Positions 58,701-64,000 of a DNA stretch of 64,000 bases are shown in pieces. Source of the DNA: Nectonema munidae. Lineage: Eukaryota; Nematomorpha; Nectonematoida; Nectonematidae. Within the stretch, counting starts at the first letter, position 1. The number at the start of each line of letters is the position of its first letter. The notes under the pieces were generated by a model. The model had not been told where the DNA came from. It worked only from the letters and a program-made list of their open reading frames with translations, and did no database searches. A program made the translations under genes and the position numbers. The stretch is taken from positions 434,001 through 498,000 of the forward strand of contig JAUIRK010001056.1 of NCBI GenBank assembly GCA_030549495.1. The letters are read 5' to 3'.

Positions 58701-60041
58701 ATGGTTTTTGTTGAAACTCAACGTGCGGGATTGAAGCTTTGCTATAATGCTTACGTTTACGTTAAGAACAAGGACTTGCCATCTGGAAATACGTTCTACA
58801 AATGTGAACACCGTCTGTGTGGAGATCGAATAATAAGCGAGAGACACGAGCATACTCACGCTCCAGATAGTTTTTGTCAAGATCTCCTATCTTTACGTGA
58901 TGAAATGAAGGAGAAGCAACTTCACAACCCATGAAACTTCACAACAGATTTTAAAACAAAGTTTGCAGAATGTCTCGGAAGGAGTCTCTAATCAGCTGCC
59001 GGCTATGCGAACTATTACACGTTCAATCAGAAGATATAAACGAGCTATACACGCACCGCATCCAATACCAAGAAACTTGTTTGACATGGTCATTCCAGAT
59101 GAATATACAAAAACATGTAAGGAGGAAAATTTCTTAATTTATGATAATGGATGCAGTGAGAACCGTATACTTATGTTTTCAACTGACAAAAATATGCAAC
59201 TCTTGCAATCTTCAAGTGAGTGATTTTGCGATGGTACCTGAACTGTTTTACCAACTATATTCTATTCATTGTTTAATTTCTAAGAGAACGATTCCATGTT
59301 TTTGCATTATTGCCAAACCAACGTCAAACCACGTATGCATAACTTTTTAGCCAACTTCGAACTATTAACTCTAGACTTAACCCATCTAGTATTATGATTG
59401 ATTATGAAAGCGCTGCAAAGAATGCACTTAACGAAAATTTTCCAAATGCAATTATTAAGGGGTGTTCTTTTCATCTTTGTTAAGCAGTTTATCGGAAGGT
59501 ACAATCATCTGGCTTACAATCAAGATATTTAAATGATGCTGAGTTTGCTTTAAACATTCGCACGATATCAGCATTGGCTTTTGTGCCGGAAGAGAATGTT
59601 ATAGAAGCATTTGAAGAATTACAAGAAAATATATGTCATGAAGCAGATCCAATAGTTGACTACTTTGAAGATACTTATATTGGTAGAATACGATGACGTA
59701 ACAGAAGCAACCCACTCTTTTCTATTTCTATGTGGAACATGCATGGTCGCCAATGCAATGATTTACCACGAACAATTAATTCCTCGGAAGGATGGCATAA
59801 CCACTTACAGGCGAATATAACCTCGAGCCTTGCAAATATCTGGCGTTTTCTTCAGGTATTGAAGACGGAACAAGCTCTAAATGACACAAGCATCAACCGA
59901 TTGCTGGCAGGGCATGAGCCTTCTCCTAAAAAGAAAAAATATCAAGATACAACAAAAGGAATTGCAAACATTGTGCAGGATTATGGAAATCGAGAAGTAA
60001 CAGATTTTTTGAGAGGAATAGCATACAATTTAAAATTTTAG
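58701..60041 (+). CDS. MULE transposase, broken
   Basis: Starts MVFVETQRAGLKLCYNAYVY and has a FLYWCH-type zinc finger at residues about 10-60 (NTFYKCEHRLCGDRI..HEHTHAPD; the usual Trp is Tyr). Then RTITRSIRRYKRAIHAPHPI (about 59000), FLIYDNGCSENRILMFST, a DGT motif near 59230 for the first catalytic Asp, SSIMIDYESAAKNALNENFP with GCSFHL (59385-59480) containing the second Asp and the CxxH-like end, and the C-terminal CNDLPRTINSSEGWHNHLQA..LANIWRFLQVLKTEQ to a TAG at 60039-60041. The domain order is that of MULE transposases. Several stops and frame changes (for example at 58932, 59221 and 59480) interrupt it, so this copy cannot be active. Confidence 0.88.
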
Positions 60042-60318
60042 CTTTTCTTGCTATTTTTTAATAAACACAATTTTGTTTTATTGATAAATTACCTTTGCTT
60101 TCACAAATAAAACAAGTATTGTTAACTTTACTTTTATTTTACCTTTAAAAAAATTACTATCAGCTTATCGCTTTTTTTCTCATAGATTGATATGTAGTAA
60201 AATATTGCATAAAACGATACAATTATCACATACTTATCGGGCATTTTTCCACCGGGCACTTGTCCCATCTGGCAGTTGTCCTTCGAGCAGTTGTCAGTCG
60301 GGCAATTGCCCTAAAACC
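59758..60318. repeat. Right inverted arm of the MULE
   Basis: Contains the sense C-terminal coding part (59758-60041) followed by non-coding DNA and short end units (GGGCACTTGTCC, GGCAGTTGTCC), the inverse of the left arm. Confidence 0.88.
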
Positions 60319-60930
60319 AGAGGTTTTATACTCTTAAATTTAGTATTAACCCATTTACGACCAATGTTCCTAAAGGGAACGCAGGCGAATTCCTACTTTA
60401 CACGGAATTTAATAGGAATTACTAAACTCGTCTACCTTGCTTGGTCTTAAATAACAAACTCTCCAATAAAAAGATTGGTGAATCACGGCTACCGGTGGAG
60501 CGGGTAAAGAAATCAAATAGTAAATGAAAGCTATGAACTTTTGAAACCTTGTAATATTTAATTGATAGTGAAGCAAGAGGGAATGCTATTAAAAATAAAT
60601 TTTATGCATGTTTATACTTTTATTTCCTGTTAAAAATTTCCAATCTAATCCTTTGAGGTCCTGTGTAACACCAGTGTCCGAAGAAATGAAAATTGTCTGA
60701 TTTAAATACTTAAAATTCCATTGAAAAAGAAGACAGGCTATTAGTATCCAAAAAATATTAATAGCAATATGCAGTATTTTAGTACGCCCACATGTGTTTG
60801 TGTGTGCGAGAGAATATATAGACAAGCACTAATTACTTGATTACTTTTAAATAATTTGTGTTAATACAGACACCTACTTTCAAAAAACCCAAGTGGTTAG
60901 GTGTTTGCAAACCAAGTAAAGAAAGTGTAC
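60319..60930 (-). other. NOP14 intron 2 (right part)
   Basis: At 60351-60440 a decayed TTAA-type MITE (TTAACCCATTTACGACCA; core GTTCCTAAAGGGAACGC). At about 60650 an end of the second TTAA family (AATCCTTTGAGGTCC). Confidence 0.5.
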
Positions 60931-61127
60931 GTATTTTTATTTGGCTTAGGGAATGATGGAATGAGATCGGCAGATTGATAATGCGAATGACTTAAGACAT
61001 TATCAGTTCCCATCGAAGAATCAAGAGCGCTTGTTTGCATTCTTTTGAGTCTTTCATCCTCCAAATTTTGTAGCTTGATCTTCTCTTCTTGAGCTAACTC
61101 TTCAGGAGTCTTTAATTTATCTTTTGC
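60931..61127 (-). CDS. NOP14: NOP14 visible exon 2
   Basis: Acceptor AATGTATCCTAG, donor AATAC|GTACAC in phase 2. It encodes AKDKLKTPEELAQEEKIKLQ, NLEDERLKRMQTSALDSSMG and YQSADLIPSFPKPNKN. It aligns with the MKTEAELAKEEQEHLRKLEA ERLRRM stretch of vertebrate NOP14. Confidence 0.9.
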
Positions 61128-61674
61128 CTAGGATACATTAAAAATTATTATAAATACTTCGACATCCTTTTACAAACATACTCACTTAATTTTACTTAAA
61201 AAAATACACAAATTGGGATGAATTCAAGAACAAGTACCTTTTTCTATTTGTATTTCAAAACAATTTTGCTATTAAAGATTTATGTAGCATGGATCCCAGA
61301 TTAGATTTTCCACATGAAAAGGAATTGCAGAATTGCCCTTTCATTCATGGGTAAAAAGACAACTGATATAGAAGTATTATCTCGGGGTCAATTAGTTTCC
61401 AATGTAGACGACACCAGGTAATGATAAAAATAGAAAAACTCTACTTATGCAAAATTTGTAATAATATTTTTTCCCAAACGATAAATCTAATATTTCCATT
61501 ATTTATTGTAGACCATTGTAAAGATTTTTTACTGGACTTAAATTATGATTCTGTCAAATGTGGTTTCGACGCAGATGCTATATCTCCTCCCTCCTCCTCC
61601 ATCCCAGAGAGCTTATAATTCATTACTCTACTACCTTATAGGCACTTACCAATTTTCTACTTATTGAATCCCCT
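61128..61674 (-). other. NOP14 intron 1 (left part)
   Basis: AT-rich; nothing recognised. Confidence 0.5.
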
Positions 61675-62300
61675 TTTCGAAAATGAATTCTGAAAAGACT
61701 GAAGCCATGTTCTGTAGCAGAAGTGGAAATGAAATGCTAAAAATCAAGGATATTGATGGGAAAGAACTAAAACAAGTAAAAAACTTTAAGTATCTTAGAG
61801 AATGAGAACTGTGAAAAAGAAGATAAAGCAAATATAGATGCAAGAAGTGGAAAGAGTTAAAACAATTATGCCAATTAAGTTGAAAGGCAAAGTTTTACAA
61901 CAACCGTTAGACCTTTCATTATATATAGAGCTGAACGCTGGTGTTTGAAGAAAAAAGATGAAAGAAAGATTGCAACTACTGAAATGAATATGTTGAGAAA
62001 GATGATAGGAGTGTCAACAAAAGACAAAATTAGAAAAAAAGAAAAATCAATCTTCTAAGCGTGATAGAAAGAAGTAAAATTAGTCAAGAGAAAAGAGGAA
62101 AATTATGTTGTGGTAGAATAATGGAACATCCGGTTATGGGGAAAAGAAAAAAAAGTCGACCTTGTGAAAGATGAAGAGATGGAATGACAGAAAAATTGGA
62201 GACAATTGTTGTAAAGGAAAGTGATGTGCAAGATAAAATAAAATGGAGATTTGGGATTAAGGCCACTGACCTCCAACGTGGGGATAAAAAGATAAGGATA
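61675..62300 (+). mobile_element. RTE-like LINE fragment (C-terminal part of the RT protein)
   Basis: Plus-strand pieces: MNSEKTEAMFCSRSGNEMLK, IKDIDGKELKQVKNFKYL, then IKLKGKVLQQ, ELNAGV/EEKR-type text (GAERWCLKKKDERKIATTEMN), MLRKMIGVSTKDKI, and EHPVMGKRKKSRPCERWRDG. This is the region after the RT catalytic core in RTE/BovB-type elements. Several frame changes. The 3' end is at about 62300. It is a different copy from the fragment at 28240. Confidence 0.8.
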
Positions 62301-63103
62301 AGAAGAATCCCCTCTTTATATCCCTCAAAACACTCAATAATCTCAATTGTAGCTCTAAAATTTATCAATATTTTGTAAATTTTTGTTAAAATAACACTTT
62401 TTTTAAGCAGTTGATCCAAAAAAGAAGACTACATAAAATAAACTTGTATTCTTTTTTTCTCAGAGAAGGCTTAGGCAAAATCTTTGATCTGATTTGATAC
62501 TAGAATGGAAGCAATTACTTTGAAACTTTCATTAATAGTTTGACTATTCAAATGAACTGCGCAAAAATCTCTGATCTGATTAGCTGGAAAAACTGGAGTG
62601 TAGATTAAGACAACCTTGTTTTCACTTTCACTAAATTCTTCCAATATTTTACATACTCAGGAATTTCTACAAAGTGCATAAGCATATTGTACCTCTCTTT
62701 CCTAACTGGATTATTTGGATATTATCTTGGATATTGATTATTAAATGTTACTCATATTTTTTACAATAAAAAAGAAACGAATATTTTTTCTCATCAATCG
62801 CTTATATACTACATACAGAATTGGAGAATATGGTATAATGAATACTACGAGTTAAGTTGTTCAATTACCTGTTTCATTTGATTCATAATAAACAGTGTCC
62901 ATCTTTCATATGCTACACCATAATAGGTTTAATGAAAGTGTTTGAAAAGTCATTGAAAAAAGAATGCAAAATAGATAAAATTAGGAAATATGAAGTCCGC
63001 GAATGGATTCAAAAAAAGACAGATACATTGATTAAAATGCTTACCTTTTGAAAGAAATATAACAGCCAAAGGTTTGTTATGAAAGTATATGTAAAGAAAT
63101 TAC
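62301..63103 (-). other. NOP14 intron 1 (right part)
   Basis: Nothing recognised; the open frame at 62857-63051 has no support. Confidence 0.5.
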
Positions 63104-63280
63104 AGTTGCTCTTTGAGAAAAGGCGAAGGATTTGAAGGCGATGTCATAAGCATCAGCATCATGGGCGTCATCTTGTTTGCAACGCTTGTTAAGAGCGAGT
63201 AAGCTGCGCACATTCTGCCAGTCAGTGTCCAACTTCATCCTCAACTTCTTCAAATTCTCACTTTCCATCTGCTTTTCAGC
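63104..63280 (-). CDS. NOP14: NOP14 visible exon 1 (first in the window)
   Basis: Acceptor AAATTTCTTTAG, donor GCAACT|GTAATT in phase 0. It encodes AEKQMESENLKKLRMKLDTD, WQNVRSLLALNKRCKQDDAH and DADAYDIAFKSFAFSQRAT. It aligns with LTEKLDQDWKEIQTLL and DAYDMMVRELGF of vertebrate NOP14. Since the frame is entered from a splice acceptor, earlier exons must lie to the right of 64000 or in the unread last 700 bases. Confidence 0.92.
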
Positions 63281-63509
63281 CTAAAGAAATTTAAAATTGA
63301 TACAAAATGTGTGTGTGCCTTGCATTTTTCAAGAGGAAATTTTTGTTAGAAAATAAAAAATGCGCAATGTTAAGAGATAAATTAAAAATCTGTGTCATTG
63401 AACTTTAACAAGCACGGTTGTTTAATGAGTACTTTTAGAAGAAATCTTTTTATTTTTTAAGATTTTTTGGCAGAGGTAGTAAACAACAGTCCGAGTGCAG
63501 TGGTGTACC

Positions 63510-63834
63510 CAGTGCCCGCGCTACCTATATAATTTTGGGGCACGTGCCCCCCCCCCCCCTATATTAATCTTTGCCCCCTAAAATTTTTGGTTTTGCCCCA
63601 TGCACTTTTAAAGGGAAAATAAATAAGCAAAAATTGTACACAATAATCTTATATAAATGTTGGTGTATGTGTATGTATACTATGAGATTTCTATAGGTTT
63701 TTATACAGAAGTACTTCATGCTTTTCAGCAAAGTAATATAGGATATAAAGTAATATAGGAAATATATTTTTTGCAAATGTGTTTCTTTGCCCCATTTCAG
63801 CCCCCCTTGAAATTTAGCTTTAGCGCGGGCACTG
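63510..63834. mobile_element. hAT-type MITE with perfect 14-bp ends
   Basis: The ends are CAGTGCCCGCGCTA, exact on both sides. The left flank is GGTGTACC; the right flank GGTGTGTGTACC is the same with an extra GTGT, so the 8-bp duplication probably slipped after insertion. The interior has a C-run (about 63549-63563) and no coding sequence. Confidence 0.8.
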
Positions 63835-64000
63835 GGTGTGTGTACCTAACCTAGTTGCTACCCCAGGTAGAATATAAATTTGTCCACACGTCAAGAGTAC
63901 TGAAAATAGCTCAAAAAGCAGAAAACTTAATATTACAGGTAAATACAGATACATAAAATGAAAAGACAAAATGTAGTAACAAATGTTACACTTTCAAAGT
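63835..64000. other. Right edge: no feature seen
   Basis: No NOP14 exon could be recognised here. Confidence 0.4.

Larger units (their letters stand above)
57790..60318 (+). mobile_element. Mutator-like element (MULE) with long inverted arms
   Basis: A 2.5 kb DNA transposon. Both ends begin GGTTTT and continue with short units around GGACAAGTGCCCG / GGACAACTGCC. The inverted arms (57790-58328 and 59758-60318) are unusually long, 540-560 bp, because they include not only the end units but also the last roughly 95 transposase codons. The single transposase gene reads left to right from about 58701. No clear 9-bp target duplication was seen; AGAGG lies next to both ends. It lies in NOP14 intron 2. 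Confidence 0.88.
42134..63280 (-). other. NOP14: NOP14 homologue, overall span (12 visible exons, 5' end outside window)
   Basis: NOP14 is a nucleolar component of the small-subunit processome, needed for 18S rRNA maturation and 40S assembly, and works with NOC4 and EMG1. Twelve minus-strand exons give 753 residues to the stop; every splice phase agrees and the summed length is divisible by three. Similarity to animal NOP14 is recognised in order: the LDTDWQNVRSLL region, TPEELAQEEKIKLQNLEDER, VMLSYDESGNI, a long acidic linker, EIPFTFTMPETFESFRKLL, the helical core (DFQHKVVTPTLSLLALKLP, VLFALKVFEEFLLTYS), and the C-terminal RELRRDADFLA..QKVKKLF..NQEGEY. The segment between the core helices is shorter than in vertebrates. 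The N-terminal exons lie beyond 64000. Introns range from 54 bases to 8.8 kb and are full of transposons. Confidence 0.93.

Overview
The window is AT-rich (about 70% by eye) eukaryotic DNA: short coding exons with GT..AG introns, tRNA-derived SINE-like repeats, and a dense, mixed load of transposons (hAT, Tigger/pogo, MULE, LINE, Ty3/Gypsy, many MITEs). The primer-binding site of the Gypsy element has the form used by arthropod gypsy-group elements, and the transposon mix suggests an arthropod, perhaps a crustacean; the species is inference.

Two host genes can be supported by reading-phase chains. On the minus strand, NOP14 (small-subunit processome protein) fills the right third of the window: 12 exons from 63280 down to 42134, whose splice phases all agree (2262 coding bases, 753 residues plus stop); its 5' end lies beyond the right edge. 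Its introns hold nearly all of the right-hand transposons: a LINE fragment in intron 1, a Gypsy element and a MULE together in the 8.8 kb intron 2, TTAA- and TA-flanked MITEs in intron 6, a Tigger fragment in intron 8 and a long palindromic element in intron 10. On the plus strand, a gene of unknown function runs from at least 17081 to 39061 in 11 exons (about 634 residues visible, all phases agreeing), ends close to an AATAAA signal, and lies tail to tail with NOP14. The 3 kb between them holds a 21-bp tandem array and a broken LINE.

The left 16 kb has no firmly identified host gene. It starts with a decayed hAT transposon, followed by a possible last exon with a membrane helix (1745-1917), a possible plus exon (10716-10859), a possible two-exon minus piece (11624-11027), and several non-autonomous elements. 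Several of these have arms built from short tandem units and arranged as inverted repeats (5504-6063, 9981-10223, 13941-15075). The MULE at 57790-60318 has ends of the same general design, and its arms also contain an inverted copy of the end of its own transposase gene.

I found no rRNA, no confident tRNA gene, no CRISPR array and no bacterial-type system. The best leads for something new are the unrecognised plus-strand gene, the MULE with coding sequence inside its terminal repeats, and the group of short-unit inverted-arm elements.
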